Of a stretch of DNA of 14,147 nt, positions 13,974-14,147 are shown piece after piece; position 1 is the stretch's first letter, and every line of letters starts with the position of its first letter. Below the pieces are notes generated by a model. It was not told where the DNA came from. It was given only the letters and a program-made list of their open reading frames with translations, and did not search any database. Made by a program: the position numbers and the translations under genes. The stretch covers positions 1 through 14,147 of the forward strand of contig VXNE01000393.1 of the NCBI GenBank assembly GCA_009840715.1, given 5' to 3'. The DNA comes from Gammaproteobacteria bacterium. GTDB lineage: Bacteria > Pseudomonadota > Gammaproteobacteria > Pseudomonadales > Azotimanducaceae.

Positions 13974-14147
13974 GGGTCTCGCGTGGGGGCCGGCGCGCCG
14001 TCCGAGTCCACCCACGTCACCACGTGGTGCTCGAGGTCGTCAGGGTGGATGCCGTCTTCCGACAGGACCTTGCCGGCGACGCTGATGCCGGCGGCGTGCA
14101 CGGTGGCGGGATCGCCCGACACCAGCGGATGCCACCAGGCGAGGCCG
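13970..14147 (-). CDS. ycgN: YcgN/UPF0260 family protein, C-terminal fragment
   Basis: Only the last 58 codons are in the window; the start lies beyond the right edge. The fragment reads from [13 protein letters not shown], through [12 protein letters not shown], to [13 protein letters not shown] before the TGA at 13970-13972. This matches the C-terminus of the UPF0260/YcgN family of cysteine-cluster (YkgJ-type) proteins. The family's CxxxCxxCC-like metal cluster lies in the missing N-terminal part and cannot be checked. Function is not established. The stop overlaps the ATG of the membrane protein gene. Confidence 0.85.
   Translation of the reverse strand, partial: GLAWWHPLVSGDPATVHAAGISVAGKVLSEDGIHPDDLEHHVVTWVDSDGAPAPTRDP

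Overview
The window looks like chromosomal DNA of a high-GC gammaproteobacterium. LpxC, DusA, an HrpA of about 1,250 residues and a YcgN/UPF0260 C-terminus all fit that class. The lineage may be Chromatiales/Ectothiorhodospira-like, but that part is a guess. Nothing resembles a prophage, a CRISPR array or a complete insertion sequence.

Layout. Positions 1-661 hold no convincing gene but carry four copies of a GGGCGATGT repeat. lpxC (leftward) and dusA (rightward) diverge from a short shared promoter region near 1623-1725. dusA converges on a leftward five-gene series that runs from about 6575 down to 2829: hvfA, hvfB, hvfC, a PP2C/SpoIIE-type phosphatase with a degenerate receiver domain, and a STAS protein. 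Upstream of it lies the large RNA helicase gene hrpA (6618-10388), and before that a MoxR AAA+ ATPase/CoxE-like VWA pair (10507-12537). Positions 12538-13616 are again gene-poor and packed with the same repeat family. The right edge holds a small membrane protein gene whose ATG overlaps the stop of a truncated ycgN.

Function. The most interesting coding region is hvfABC. HvfA is a 75-residue Sec-exported precursor with two EGQCG motifs. HvfB is a multinuclear-iron (DUF692/MNIO) maturase and HvfC its partner. By homology they make a Cys-modified, copper-binding RiPP metallophore. No DoxX-type HvfD gene is present. Instead, hvfC is followed after 37 bases by a phosphatase/STAS partner-switching pair on the same strand. 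A strong hairpin between hvfA and hvfB could make the precursor more abundant than the enzymes.

The most interesting noncoding signal is a dispersed repeat with 11 recognisable cores in two subtypes. They are found only in the two gene-poor flanks. Some pair head to head as a palindromic element of about 145 bases with conserved interior, and one stretch is duplicated in tandem with a period of about 204 bases. Its identity is unknown to me; a MITE-like or REP-like element is the likeliest reading.
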